The notes: generated from the letters alone by a model not told the origin. Counted from the stretch's first letter, positions 54,775-64,000 are shown. The stretch is 64,000 bases of DNA from Kaistella pullorum (GCF_014837035.1 NZ_JACSPS010000003.1:342881-406880), one strand, 5' to 3'. A program made the numbers and translations.

Positions 54775-54788
54775 CCGTACTTTTTTTA

Positions 54789-54796
54789 CAAATATA
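54789..54796 (-). promoter_or_regulatory. -7 box of aroQ
   Basis: The minus strand reads TATATTTG, an exact consensus match, 15 bases before the start codon. Confidence 0.65.
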
Positions 54797-54924
54797 ATAG
54801 GTTTAGAATGGGAAAATTTTATTTTATGAATAAAAAACTAATATAAAAATTTGGTATAAAGACCCGGATTTGGCTGAAAACTGCCATTTAACAGATCCGT
54901 AACTGCTTATTTTTTAAGAAAATG

Positions 54925-54932
54925 TATTTTTG
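54925..54932 (+). promoter_or_regulatory. -7 box of the tamB-tamL operon
   Basis: TATTTTTG is a consensus match 23 bases before the ATG of tamB. Confidence 0.6.
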
Positions 54933-54955
54933 TAAGGCGTCCAATACCAATATCC

Positions 54956-57900
54956 ATGAAAGTTTTAAAAAAAACGCTTAAATATACCGGCATTTTCCTC
55001 GGATCACTGCTGATGCTCGTCATTCTGCTCATTCTGAGTTTACAGTTGCCGGGTGTTCAAAATTTTGCTAAAGGAAAACTGGTAAATTACCTCGAAGAAA
55101 AAATCCATACAAAAGTCACTCTGGATCGCGTACACGTGGGTTTTCCGAACAGTTTGGTGATGGAAAATCTTTATCTGCAGGGCCAGACTGTAGATACGCT
55201 GCTTTTCGCACGGAAGCTGGATGTGGGTCTTAATATTCCGAAACTTCTGAAAAGCACTGCAGACCTTACCTCAATAGATCTCGAAGGTGTAACGGCAAAT
55301 GTGGTGCGCGAAAAAGACGGTCGCTTTAATTTCGACTATATCATCGATGCTTTCGCCACGAAAGATTCAGAAGAAAGTGAATCGAAACCATTCATCATCT
55401 CGCTAGATAAGATCAAACTTCGCGATATCCGGGTCACTTTCATAGACAATCAGGCACGAAACGACATTGCGCTCTATTTCAAATCATTCGATACCAGAAT
55501 TCGCACTTTTGACCTGCAGAATAATTCTTACGCCGCCAATAATATTGTGATGGATGGTTTACGGCTTAAACTTAAGCAGGATTTGCTCGAAGAAGTGGCG
55601 GGGAAAGTAGAGGAAAAAGTAGATTCTCTGAATCAGCAAAAGCCGATGAAAATCGGTCTGAACCGAATTAAATTCACCAATTTCAATATTGATTACGGCG
55701 ATGACAACTCCAGGACCTTCGCGAAAATTATCTTCAAGGAGCTTGATACCAAAATTAACCAACTGGACCTTGAAAATAACCGTTTCGGAATTGATAATAT
55801 CCTACTTCGTGGTGCCAACATTGACGCGAAACTATTTTCGCCCGCGAACAGTTCTTCCACAAACAATCAAACTAAAACTTCAGAATCCCAAAAGCCACTT
55901 GCGTTGCAGCTCGGGAAACTGCAGTTTGATGATGTGAAACTGGCGTACGACAATACCGCTGCAGCACGTACGCGAAGCGGAATGGATTTTAATCATCTCA
56001 ATTTCTCCAAACTGAATCTTGAACTCAGAAACTTTAAAATGTTGGACGAAACGTTCGCCGGCACCGTAAATTCAGCTGAGATTAAAGAAAGCCGCGGGCT
56101 CCACATTCAAAAATTCAATACAGATTTTGTCTATAATAACGAACAGGCGTATCTGAAAGATCTCTATCTGCAGACTCCCCGCACGACGCTTCGGGATGAA
56201 ATTGTGCTGAACTATAATTCTATACAGCAACTTTCTGCAAATCCGGGCTCGGTGAAGATAGCCGCGGATATTGAGAACTCTAAAATAGGTTTCGCCGATG
56301 TCTTACTTTTCGCTCCTCAGCTTAGAAATACCGCGCCTTTCAATAAATATCCGAATGCTACATTAAATTTAAATACAAGGCTGCGCGGAACCATCAATGA
56401 TCTGAACATTCAAACGCTGCAACTTTCGGGACTGGACCAGTTGCGCATTAATGCTTCAGGAACCATCAGGAATGCGATGTCACCGGAAAATTTGGCTTAC
56501 GACCTTAATATCCGTGATTTTTCGTCATCTGCTAAAACCGTTTTCAATCTTGTTCCGAAAAACACGATTCCTTCAAATATTTCGCTGCCATCGCAATTTA
56601 AGATCGCCGGTACCGCAAAAGGAACCACGCAGCTTCTCAATACAAATCTGCGGCTAACGTCTACACTTGGAAATGCCGCGGTGCGCGGCTCAGTGGACAT
56701 GCGGCGTAAAAATCAGGAGCGGTACGATGTTTTGGCTAACCTGCAGAATCTGCAGATCGGTAGAATAATCCAGAATAAAGATTTACAGGGAATTACAGGA
56801 CAAATTTCGGTGAAAGGACAGGGTTTTGAACCAAAATCTGCGATAGCCGACATTAAAGGTAACATCGGATCTGTGTATTATAACGGTTACACCTACTGTA
56901 ATATGGCGTTAGCTGGAAAAATAAACCGCGGGGCATACAGGCTAAATCTGGATTCAAAAGATCCGAACGCCAATCTGAAACTGCTCGCTTCCGGTGTTTA
57001 CAATGAAAAAAATCCAACCGTGAAGGTGAATGGTTCCATCCAGAAACTTGATCTTAATAAATTAGGGTTCTACAGTGATCAAATGATCCTGGCAGGAAAC
57101 CTGGATGCTGATTTTACAAGCTTGAATCCGGATGCGCCGAATGGATTTCTTCATCTGAAGAATTTCGCGATTTCAGATACAAAGGATGTATTCCCAATTG
57201 AAGAAGTGATGCTCACAGCGGTATCTACAGCAGACAGCAACCGGATTGAACTGCTTTCCCAGGTGGCGGATGTGGAACTCACGGGTAAATACAAACTGAC
57301 GCAGATTTTCGGCTCGCTGCAGCAAACGATCAATCAGTATTATGAGTTTCAAAAGCCCGGATCTAACACAGCCCGAATAGATCCGAACCAATATTTTAAT
57401 TTTAACGCAAAAGTAAAAGACGATAATCTGCTGCGACGGTTCGTGCCCGAACTCACTGCTTTTGAGCCTATTACCATTACGGGAAATTATGATGCAGATA
57501 CAAGGCAAATTCAGCTGAACGGCCAAATTCCGCAAGTCACTTATGGTGAAAATGTAATTCGGGACGGAATTTTAAATGTGAACAATCAGGGCGACGCGCT
57601 GGTGTATGATGTTCACCTTGCCGAATTTAACAATGAAAGTATCGCCTTAAAAAAAGTAGGTCTCACAGGTGATGTCCGCGATAATGTGATTACCTACACT
57701 GCCTCCACGAAGGACGAAAAAGATCAGAACAAGTTTCTTATTGCGGGAAATGTTGAAAAAATGGGTGAGCTGACGCGTATTCACCTCAATCCCGACGGTT
57801 TGACTTTGAACTATACAAACTGGCAGGTTACGCCAAACAATTATCTGCAGATTGGCCGTGGTGGCATTGTAGCGAATAATTTCGGCATTTCCAATGAGGG

Positions 57901-59959
57901 CAGCCAAATCCTGCTACAGTCTCAAACCAATTCTCCAAACAGCCCGCTGAATGTTAACATCACAGACTTTAAAATAGAGACTATCACAGAACTAGTAAGG
58001 AAAGATTCGCTATTAGCCAAAGGAAATATCAACGGTACTGCGCAACTCCGCAACCTACAGAAAAACATGACGTTTGACGCGGATATTGATGTGACCGATC
58101 TCTTTGTGTATGGAAATCCTGTCGGAAACCTTGATTTAAAAGCAAACAGTGCGGGAACCAATATTATCAGGGCAGACGCCGCCCTGTCCGGCTTCGACAA
58201 TGATGCGCGGATTACCGGAACTTTCAATTCTTCGACGGGCAATATTGACATGAATCTTGATCTGAACCGGATGCAGATGAAAACGGTACAGGGACTTTCG
58301 ATGAACGCGATGGAAGATGCTGAAGGCTACCTTTCGGGAAATCTCCGCATAAACGGAACTACTTCAGCACCAAAAATACTTGGAGGAATTAAGTTCAATG
58401 ATGTCGGCTTGGGTATCACGCAGCTTGGCAGTAAGTTTAGAAACATCAATGACGAAATAAGTTTCACCAGCCGCGGAATCGACTTTAATAATTTTACCAT
58501 CAAAGATGACTCGGGGAACGACTTTATAATCGATGGTGCGATATTGACGCAGACCTACAGGGACTTCGCATTTAATTTGGATCTGAATGCGACGGATTTC
58601 AAAGTTGTCGATTCTGAAAAAAATAACGATCAGATCATGTATGGTGTTCTGGCCGTAAATGCTGATCTGGCAGTGCGCGGAAACCTTGATCTGCCGCAGG
58701 TGGACGGAAACCTTAGCGTAACCGACGTTACCGATTTTACTTTTGTGCTACCAACTTCTTCTCCACAGCTTCAGGACCGTGAAGGAATTGTAGAATTTAT
58801 CGACCAGGATTTGATTGCACTGCAGGAAACCATTAAAGCCGATTCACTTACCAACCAAAGTGACATCAAAGGTTTGGACGTGAATGTAAATATTTCAGTC
58901 ACTAAAGAAGCGAAAATCTCACTCCTGATCGATAAGGCAAATGGTGATTTCGTGAAACTTCAAGGTGACGCAGAACTTACGGGAGGCATTGATCCTTCGG
59001 GTAAGACAACGCTTGTAGGCGTTTACGAAGTAGATCAGGGCGCATACGAAATGTCTGTAAGCCTTCTTCGCCGCAAGTTTGAGATACAAAAAGGCAGCAC
59101 GATCACGTGGACCGGCGAACCTACGAGTGCAAATCTGGACATCACCGCTGTCTACAAAACCAATGCGGCGCCGCTTGACCTTTTGCAGCAACAGCTAACG
59201 GGCGCGTCCGGTTCCGAACTGAACCAGTACAAACAGCGCATCCCGTTTAACACCCTGCTCATCATGAAAGGTGAACTGATGAAGCCAATTATTACATTCG
59301 ACATTACTACTGATGAACAGAACAGTTCGGTTTCAGCGACTGTACTTGATAATACAAAAACCAAACTTGAGCAGCTCCGCCGTGAAGAGGCAGAACTCAA
59401 CAAGCAGGTTTTTGCGCTGCTCCTGCTGAACAGGTTCATCGGTGAAAACCCTTTCCAGAGCGATACGGGTATTTCTGCCACTACTTTGGCTAAACAAAGT
59501 GTCAGCCGCATCCTTTCTGAACAGCTAAATAATCTGGCGAAGGACCTTATTGGTGGTGTAGAACTGAATTTTGACCTTGAATCCACAGAAGATTATTCTT
59601 CCGGAAACCGGAACGAACGCACTGACCTTAATGTTGCATTGAGCAAAACATTGCTTGATGACCGACTGACGGTTACGGTTGGAAACAATTTCGGACTTGA
59701 AGGAGATGCACGTGCAAATGAGCAGATGACCAATATCGCCGGAGACGTAACACTCGATTATAAACTGTCGCGCGATGGCCGATATATGCTGCGCGCATAC
59801 CGGAAAAATGATTACCAGGTCGCATTGCAGGGACAAGTGATAGAAACCGGTGTAGGCTTCATCATAACACTCGATTATGACAAATTCCGCGATATTTTCG
59901 ACCAGATGAAACGAAACCGTGAGATCAAAAATCAAAAACGCCTTGAAAAAAATGACTAA
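54956..59959 (+). CDS. tamB: TamB-like translocation and assembly protein
   Basis: The 1667-residue protein is anchored by one N-terminal membrane helix (about 12-30). It then forms a very long beta-rich region that in this family makes a groove spanning the periplasm. The C-terminal TamB (DUF490) domain includes ISVTKEAKISLLIDKANGDF and GVYEVDQGAYEMSVSLLRRK. TamB helps move lipids and certain proteins to the outer membrane together with a TamA-type barrel. Its last 8 bases overlap the start of tamL, so the two are coupled. Confidence 0.92.
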   Translation: MKVLKKTLKYTGIFLGSLLMLVILLILSLQLPGVQNFAKGKLVNYLEEKIHTKVTLDRVHVGFPNSLVMENLYLQGQTVDTLLFARKLDVGLNIPKLLKSTADLTSIDLEGVTANVVREKDGRFNFDYIIDAFATKDSEESESKPFIISLDKIKLRDIRVTFIDNQARNDIALYFKSFDTRIRTFDLQNNSYAANNIVMDGLRLKLKQDLLEEVAGKVEEKVDSLNQQKPMKIGLNRIKFTNFNIDYGDDNSRTFAKIIFKELDTKINQLDLENNRFGIDNILLRGANIDAKLFSPANSSSTNNQTKTSESQKPLALQLGKLQFDDVKLAYDNTAAARTRSGMDFNHLNFSKLNLELRNFKMLDETFAGTVNSAEIKESRGLHIQKFNTDFVYNNEQAYLKDLYLQTPRTTLRDEIVLNYNSIQQLSANPGSVKIAADIENSKIGFADVLLFAPQLRNTAPFNKYPNATLNLNTRLRGTINDLNIQTLQLSGLDQLRINASGTIRNAMSPENLAYDLNIRDFSSSAKTVFNLVPKNTIPSNISLPSQFKIAGTAKGTTQLLNTNLRLTSTLGNAAVRGSVDMRRKNQERYDVLANLQNLQIGRIIQNKDLQGITGQISVKGQGFEPKSAIADIKGNIGSVYYNGYTYCNMALAGKINRGAYRLNLDSKDPNANLKLLASGVYNEKNPTVKVNGSIQKLDLNKLGFYSDQMILAGNLDADFTSLNPDAPNGFLHLKNFAISDTKDVFPIEEVMLTAVSTADSNRIELLSQVADVELTGKYKLTQIFGSLQQTINQYYEFQKPGSNTARIDPNQYFNFNAKVKDDNLLRRFVPELTAFEPITITGNYDADTRQIQLNGQIPQVTYGENVIRDGILNVNNQGDALVYDVHLAEFNNESIALKKVGLTGDVRDNVITYTASTKDEKDQNKFLIAGNVEKMGELTRIHLNPDGLTLNYTNWQVTPNNYLQIGRGGIVANNFGISNEGSQILLQSQTNSPNSPLNVNITDFKIETITELVRKDSLLAKGNINGTAQLRNLQKNMTFDADIDVTDLFVYGNPVGNLDLKANSAGTNIIRADAALSGFDNDARITGTFNSSTGNIDMNLDLNRMQMKTVQGLSMNAMEDAEGYLSGNLRINGTTSAPKILGGIKFNDVGLGITQLGSKFRNINDEISFTSRGIDFNNFTIKDDSGNDFIIDGAILTQTYRDFAFNLDLNATDFKVVDSEKNNDQIMYGVLAVNADLAVRGNLDLPQVDGNLSVTDVTDFTFVLPTSSPQLQDREGIVEFIDQDLIALQETIKADSLTNQSDIKGLDVNVNISVTKEAKISLLIDKANGDFVKLQGDAELTGGIDPSGKTTLVGVYEVDQGAYEMSVSLLRRKFEIQKGSTITWTGEPTSANLDITAVYKTNAAPLDLLQQQLTGASGSELNQYKQRIPFNTLLIMKGELMKPIITFDITTDEQNSSVSATVLDNTKTKLEQLRREEAELNKQVFALLLLNRFIGENPFQSDTGISATTLAKQSVSRILSEQLNNLAKDLIGGVELNFDLESTEDYSSGNRNERTDLNVALSKTLLDDRLTVTVGNNFGLEGDARANEQMTNIAGDVTLDYKLSRDGRYMLRAYRKNDYQVALQGQVIETGVGFIITLDYDKFRDIFDQMKRNREIKNQKRLEKND

Positions 59960-62294
59960 ATTAAAACTGAAACATTATTTCGGCGCTTCCATGGCTGCGA
60001 TGTTGGTCCTGAATTCGTGCAGTAACACAAAGTTTTTACAGGAAGGCCAGCTTTTGTACACAGGAGCGGAAGTAAACATTAAAAATGATACGCTTAGCAA
60101 AAAAGAAAAATCAAATCTTGCAGAAGCGCTTGAAGATCAGTTGAGACCAAAACCGAATTCCTCTTTTTTAGGTCTGCGGCCGCAGCTTTACATCTATAAT
60201 ATTACGAAAGAACCTAAAAAGGATAAAGGTCTAAGACATTGGCTGAAATACAGAATTGGCGAAAAACCCGTTCTGCTGGGCGATGTTGACCGTAAATTTA
60301 ATGAAGACATTATCGTAAACTATTCGGAAAACAAAGGCTTCTTCAATGCGCGCGCAACATCAGACACGATTTCTAAAAACAAAAAAGCAAAAGTAATATA
60401 CACACTTACGCCGGGTGCACGTTACCTGATCAGTAATGTAAATTTCCCGGTAGATTCTACGGTGATCAACAGCGAAATTCAGTCCATCAAATCGGAAAGT
60501 CTTTTAAAAGCGGGTAACCCATTTGATTTAGACGTTATAAAAGCCGAACGTGAACGAATTGATGAGCATCTTAAAAACCGTGGGTTTTATTATTTCAGCC
60601 CAGACAATATCATTGTTCAGGCAGACAGTACCGTATTGAAAGAACCAAAGGTGGAACTGTTCGTAAAACTTAAGAATAATACGCCGCAACTTGCCAAAGA
60701 ACCGTTCACCATCAATAAAACCATCGTATTTCCAGATTATAATATCGATGATGTGAAGGTTGGGAAGTACGGAATTCCTTATGCAACGGATTCGGTGGAA
60801 GTTCAGGACGATTTATATATCGTGGATCCTGAGAAAAAATTCAATTCGAGAATTTTCAACCGTGCACTATATTTCAGCAAAGGTGATCTGTACAACCGTA
60901 AAGACCACAACCTTTCGCTGAACAGGCTGATCAGTTTAGGTGTTTTTAAATTTGTAAAAAACGAATTTGTAGTTTCAGACTCTCTGAATAATCAGTTTGA
61001 TGCGTATTATCTACTCACGCCGCGGCCGTTTCAGTCGCTCCGGCTCGAAACATTAGGTAAAACAAGTTCAGCCAATTACACTGGCGGCGAAGTGAATCTG
61101 AACTGGACGCACCGAAATCTTTTTAAAGGAGCCGAACAACTAAAAGCGAGTGTTTACGGTGCTTTTGACGTACAGATTGGTGGCCCGAAAGATGCCAATA
61201 ACATCATTCGGGTGGGTACCAATGCACAACTCTCCATACCTCGCATCGTGGCGCCATTCAGATTCAGATCTTCCAGTGCGTATGTACCGCGTACCAATTT
61301 TGACATCGGCTATGAATATTTGAGCCGAACCCAGCTTTACACGCTTCACAATTTCACCGGATCATTCGGCTATCTCTGGAAAGAAAATGAGCGCAAAGAG
61401 CATAATTTGAAGGTTCTGGATGTAACTGTAGTAGCACCGCAAAATGTTTCGGATAAATATCTGCAACAAATAAAAGGTGATCCGGCCAACGGTATTATGC
61501 CTAATCCTTCGCTGCAGCGCGTAATAGACAAACAATTGATTTTCGGCCCAACGTATACTTATACGTACACCAACACGATGTTGCCGAAAAAAAACACGAT
61601 GTATTATAAGGGCAGTGTGGATCTCGCAGGCACTTTGGCCGGAATACTGAGCGGCGCCGATGCAAAAGCCGGCAATCAGAAAGAACTGTTTAATATTCCG
61701 TTCAGTCAATATGCGAAAATGGAACACGACTTCCGCTACTACCGGAAAGTAGGTGATAAAAGCAGCTTCGCAAGCCGAATTATCGCAGGAATTGGTTATC
61801 CGTACGGAAATTCGACTACGATTCCCTATGTCAAGCAGTTTTTTGTAGGTGGCAGCAACAGTATTCGGGCATTTCGTGCCAGAACATTAGGACCTGGCAG
61901 CTACGACCCGACCGTGCAAAACGCCTCATTTTTCTTCGACCAGTCCGGTGACATTAAGCTCGAACTGAATGCTGAATACCGTGCAAACCTATACAAATTC
62001 TTAAACGCCGCGGTATTTGCGGATGCGGGCAATGTTTGGCTGGTGAACGAAGATCCTGAAAGGCCAGGCGGTAAGTTTTCAAAAGAATTTGTAAAAGAAA
62101 TCGCAGTGGGAGCCGGTGTTGGCTTGCGACTTGATTTTAATATTTTACTCCTACGACTTGATTTAGCGATGCCGCTGCGCGTTCCCTATTTTGAGGAAGA
62201 TGACCGATGGACGTTTGACAGGATAGATTTCGGGGACCGAAACTGGCGGCGAGATAACCTTATACTAAATATTGCGATTGGCTATCCGTTTTAA
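59952..62294 (+). CDS. tamL: TamL: BamA/TamA-family outer membrane lipoprotein
   Basis: The product of about 780 residues starts MTKLKLKHYFGASMAAMLVL and has NSCSN, a lipobox with Cys near residue 24. Lipidation of a TamA homologue is the TamL feature of Bacteroidota. POTRA domains follow (about 30-370, e.g. GFFNARATSDTISKNKKAKV). A 16-strand barrel ends with FVGGSNSIRAFRARTLGPGSYD (the Arg of the VRGF-like motif on strand/loop 6) and LNIAIGYPF. The start at 59952 is chosen for the signal; an earlier in-frame ATG at 59919 lies within tamB. Confidence 0.92.
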   Translation: MTKLKLKHYFGASMAAMLVLNSCSNTKFLQEGQLLYTGAEVNIKNDTLSKKEKSNLAEALEDQLRPKPNSSFLGLRPQLYIYNITKEPKKDKGLRHWLKYRIGEKPVLLGDVDRKFNEDIIVNYSENKGFFNARATSDTISKNKKAKVIYTLTPGARYLISNVNFPVDSTVINSEIQSIKSESLLKAGNPFDLDVIKAERERIDEHLKNRGFYYFSPDNIIVQADSTVLKEPKVELFVKLKNNTPQLAKEPFTINKTIVFPDYNIDDVKVGKYGIPYATDSVEVQDDLYIVDPEKKFNSRIFNRALYFSKGDLYNRKDHNLSLNRLISLGVFKFVKNEFVVSDSLNNQFDAYYLLTPRPFQSLRLETLGKTSSANYTGGEVNLNWTHRNLFKGAEQLKASVYGAFDVQIGGPKDANNIIRVGTNAQLSIPRIVAPFRFRSSSAYVPRTNFDIGYEYLSRTQLYTLHNFTGSFGYLWKENERKEHNLKVLDVTVVAPQNVSDKYLQQIKGDPANGIMPNPSLQRVIDKQLIFGPTYTYTYTNTMLPKKNTMYYKGSVDLAGTLAGILSGADAKAGNQKELFNIPFSQYAKMEHDFRYYRKVGDKSSFASRIIAGIGYPYGNSTTIPYVKQFFVGGSNSIRAFRARTLGPGSYDPTVQNASFFFDQSGDIKLELNAEYRANLYKFLNAAVFADAGNVWLVNEDPERPGGKFSKEFVKEIAVGAGVGLRLDFNILLLRLDLAMPLRVPYFEEDDRWTFDRIDFGDRNWRRDNLILNIAIGYPF

Positions 62295-62310
62295 TTAAAT
62301 ATTTTACGTG

Positions 62311-63261
62311 ATGAAAAAGTTAAAATTCTACTGGGAAACCCTGAAAGAAACCTATAAAGAGTGGAACGATTCACCGGCCGGAAAAGATTCTGCGAGCCTG
62401 GCTTACTACTCTATTTTTTCGATTCCCGGCTTATTAATTATCATCATCTGGATTGCTGGCTACTTTTTCGGTCAGGAAGCTATTCAAGGACAAATCAGTG
62501 CACAAATAGGCGGAATGATGGGAGAAAGTGTTGCCGACAGCATCGAAGAGATGATCGCTGGTGCACTGATTGATAAGGAAAACATCTTCATGAAAATCGT
62601 CGGAATATTTTCCTTGGTATTTGGTGCAACCACCATTTTCTTTCAGTTACAGAAGTCGCTTAATTATTTGTGGGATGTTGAGGCAGCACCAAAGAAAGCA
62701 TTTATAAAACTCATTTTGGACCGTGCAAACTCGCTCGGGATGATTCTGGTTATAGGTTTCCTGCTGATGATTACGATGGTCCTGTCATCACTTATAAGTT
62801 TATTTAATAATTTCATCGCAGCCCAGTTTGGATTGGAAACCTATTACCTGGTGGAAGTTGTAAACTTCGCGATTGGTTTTTTCCTTGTAATGGTGGTATT
62901 CGCGTTTATGTTTAAAGTACTTCCGGATGCCGAAATCGGTTGGAGATCAGTCTGGGCCGGTGCTACGCTCACGGCAATACTGTTCACGATCGGTAAATTT
63001 CTCCTAAGTTTTTATTTTGCAGAATTCAAACCGGAATCGGCGTTCGGTAAGGCGGGAACCGTGATTCTGATTATGTTATGGATTAATTATTCTTGTATGC
63101 TTATATTTTTCGGCGCGGAATTCACTAAGGTTTATTCAAATAAAAAAGGCTACAAGATTGAACCTTCTAAGCATGCCAAATGGAGTACGGAAAAGCTATA
63201 CCGTAAAAAGCTGGCTGAAATGTCAGAGGAGAACAAAACCGCTGAAATGGAAAAGATTTGA
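62311..63261 (+). CDS. YihY/BrkB-family inner membrane protein
   Basis: The 316-residue protein has six hydrophobic segments. It shows the family opening DSASLAYYSIFSIPGLLIII, SLVFGATTIFFQLQKSLNYL, and WAGATLTAILFTIGKFLLSFYF with AGTVILIMLWINYSCMLIFFGAEF. The role is uncertain; some members were once called ribonuclease BN or virulence factor BrkB, and recent work links YhdP/TamB/YdbH-type pathways rather than this family to lipid transport. It is 16 bases after tamL, so it is probably in the tam operon. Confidence 0.87.
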   Translation: MKKLKFYWETLKETYKEWNDSPAGKDSASLAYYSIFSIPGLLIIIIWIAGYFFGQEAIQGQISAQIGGMMGESVADSIEEMIAGALIDKENIFMKIVGIFSLVFGATTIFFQLQKSLNYLWDVEAAPKKAFIKLILDRANSLGMILVIGFLLMITMVLSSLISLFNNFIAAQFGLETYYLVEVVNFAIGFFLVMVVFAFMFKVLPDAEIGWRSVWAGATLTAILFTIGKFLLSFYFAEFKPESAFGKAGTVILIMLWINYSCMLIFFGAEFTKVYSNKKGYKIEPSKHAKWSTEKLYRKKLAEMSEENKTAEMEKI

Positions 63262-63289
63262 GCCTTCGACAGTTTTTAAATAAAATAAT

Positions 63290-63317
63290 ATGCTTCGAGT
63301 GACTGAAGCATTTTTTA
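63290..63317 (+). terminator. Terminator after the brkB-family gene
   Basis: ATGCTTC (63290-63296) pairs with GAAGCAT (63305-63311) and is followed by a T run. It closes the tamB-tamL-brkB unit. Confidence 0.82.
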
Positions 63318-63730
63318 GTTGATTACGACGCATCGTAGTGCATTGGATAAGACCTGCATGTGGAATCTTTGCGTTCAATCTATAGATCGCCACCGCCGCT
63401 AGAGGGTTAGTTAATTTACAAATGAATCATTTGCAATCTTTAAATGGTTCTTCGGGAATAATATCTATGTATATTTAAACGTGTCTCCTCTCTTGCGTTC
63501 CATTGAAACCCAACATATGCTTGTTTTAAAGAGTTAGCGTTACTATAGAGCGTATCACTAAATTAATAATAGCCTGCATCGGTCCCTACACGATCCACCA
63601 GCTGTTCGAATCTGTTAAGACCTTTACGCTTTAAAGTTGAGAAGTCATTAGATTATATAGACAATCATTCTCTGCGTGCACCAGACGGATCGAAATCAGT
63701 CTACAACAATGCATTACTTGGCTTTTGCGC
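63318..63730. other. Uncharacterised intergenic stretch before the rrn end
   Basis: About 410 bases hold no open reading frame of convincing length and no recognised RNA. One detail is GCGTATCACTAAA at 63550-63562, whose reverse complement occurs at 63863-63875 in the diverged 5S copy. The rest shows nothing I can name. Confidence 0.4.
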
Positions 63731-63763
63731 AAAAAAAATCCCCAATCAACTAAATGATTGATG
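63731..63763 (-). terminator. Terminator copy A (after the diverged 5S)
   Basis: The sequence CCCCAATCA (63740-63748), loop ACTAAA, TGATTGATG (63755-63763) is nearly identical to the terminator at 63924. The stem is weaker near its base. On the minus strand it is followed by a T run. Confidence 0.6.
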
Positions 63764-63794
63764 ACGATGTCCCGCCGAGGCGGATTAAAAAAAC

Positions 63795-63905
63795 TGGCAG
63801 CGCCCTACTCTCTACTCGTCACAGATGACGAGACAGTACCATAGTCCGCGTTGAAGTAAGGGTTTAGTGATACGCCCGCCGCGAGTATCCGCATGTGGAG
63901 TTACA
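63795..63905 (-). pseudogene. Diverged 5S rRNA copy
   Basis: On the minus strand the 3' half reads TATGGTACTG, a hairpin CTCGTCA/TGACGAG and GAGAGTAGGGCGCTGCCA. This is recognisably the 5S 3' part (consensus GATGGTACTG ... GGGAGAGTAGGTCGCCGCCA) with several changes. The 5' half retains only short likeness (GCGGCGGGCGTATCAC, TTCAACGCGGAC) and appears shortened. Helix IV/V pairing is kept. It is followed by the same spacer and terminator as the true 5S gene 193 bases away, so it looks like a decayed tandem duplicate. A variant but expressed 5S cannot be excluded. Confidence 0.6.
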
Positions 63906-63923
63906 GTTGAGTGCATTTAAAAC

Positions 63924-63955
63924 AAAAAAATCCCCAATCAACTAAATGATTGAGG
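63924..63955 (-). terminator. Terminator of the rrn operon (copy B)
   Basis: CCCCAATCA (63932-63940) pairs with TGATTGAGG (63947-63955) around ACTAAA. Read on the minus strand it is followed by seven T. Between it and the 5S end lies a second small hairpin, CCGCC-GA-GGCGG. Confidence 0.8.
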
Positions 63956-63987
63956 ACTGTGTCCCGCCGAGGCGGATTAAAAAAAAC

Positions 63988-64000
63988 TGGCGGCGACCTA
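63988..64000 (-). rRNA. 5S rRNA, 3' end only (cut by the window edge)
   Basis: The last 13 bases read, on the minus strand, TAGGTCGCCGCCA, the usual end of flavobacterial 5S rRNA. The terminator follows directly. Only this end is visible, so the assignment rests on the match, the terminator and the diverged copy beside it. The rest of the rrn operon should lie to the right. Confidence 0.6.

Overview
The window reads as chromosomal DNA of a flavobacterium, most likely Weeksellaceae (Chryseobacterium/Kaistella-like). The evidence is the Bacteroidota promoter form (TTG/TTTG, about 19 bases, TAnnTTTG) upstream of many genes, few Shine-Dalgarno sequences, a GLPGLI-family protein, a type 9 secretion (T9SS) sorting tail, a lipoprotein TamA homologue (TamL) next to TamB, zinc-independent S14 and L31, and a split methionine synthase. 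No phage, transposase, CRISPR array or plasmid gene was seen, so this is mainly core genome.

Layout. (1) 1-13881, minus strand: the str genes (rpsL-rpsG-fusA-rpsJ) and the S10/spc genes (rplC to rplO, cut by the left edge). A GLPGLI gene, a palindromic repeat and two terminators separate rpsJ from rplC, and rplC has its own promoter. (2) 13972-26068: a membrane glycosyltransferase-like protein, a secreted leucine-rich-repeat protein, dps, pncB, a cyanophycin synthetase/cyanophycinase pair, tRNA-Leu(CAG), a DUF5995-like gene, rmuC and a TrmH-type methyltransferase. (3) 26123-28357: an Ala-rich lipoprotein transcribed divergently from a membrane protein with a DNA-binding-like N-terminus and its overlapping lipoprotein partner. 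(4) 28294-31717, minus strand: a tightly packed trhO-trhP-ferredoxin-formyl-THF cyclo-ligase operon. (5) 31822-38153: a GlmU-like protein, L31, a beta-helix lipoprotein, MazG, aroA, an SDR and a secreted protein. (6) 38188-43181, minus strand: a SAM-I riboswitch followed by metH1, metH2 and metF. (7) 43295-54774: a GH63-like glucosidase, OsmC, GNAT, YebC, OmpA, SmpB, ABC-F, RecJ, a GNAT-like protein and aroQ. (8) 54956-63261: tamB-tamL-brkB. (9) 63290-64000: a terminator, an uncharacterised stretch, then a diverged 5S rRNA copy and the 3' end of an intact-looking 5S gene of an rrn operon that runs in from the right.

The strongest leads are these. TrhO and TrhP, neighbours that are known to act by separate routes on the same tRNA base, carry the same C-terminal domain and share an operon with a ferredoxin. 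The cyanophycin synthetase lacks most of the usual N-domain. A possible membrane-bound regulator has a promoter interlocked with that of a divergent lipoprotein gene. The ABC-F protein has lost both halves of the same ATP site. Several gene gaps hold degenerate repeated-word sequences that known features do not explain. All identifications come from reading the sequence and from memory of the families; no database search was run.
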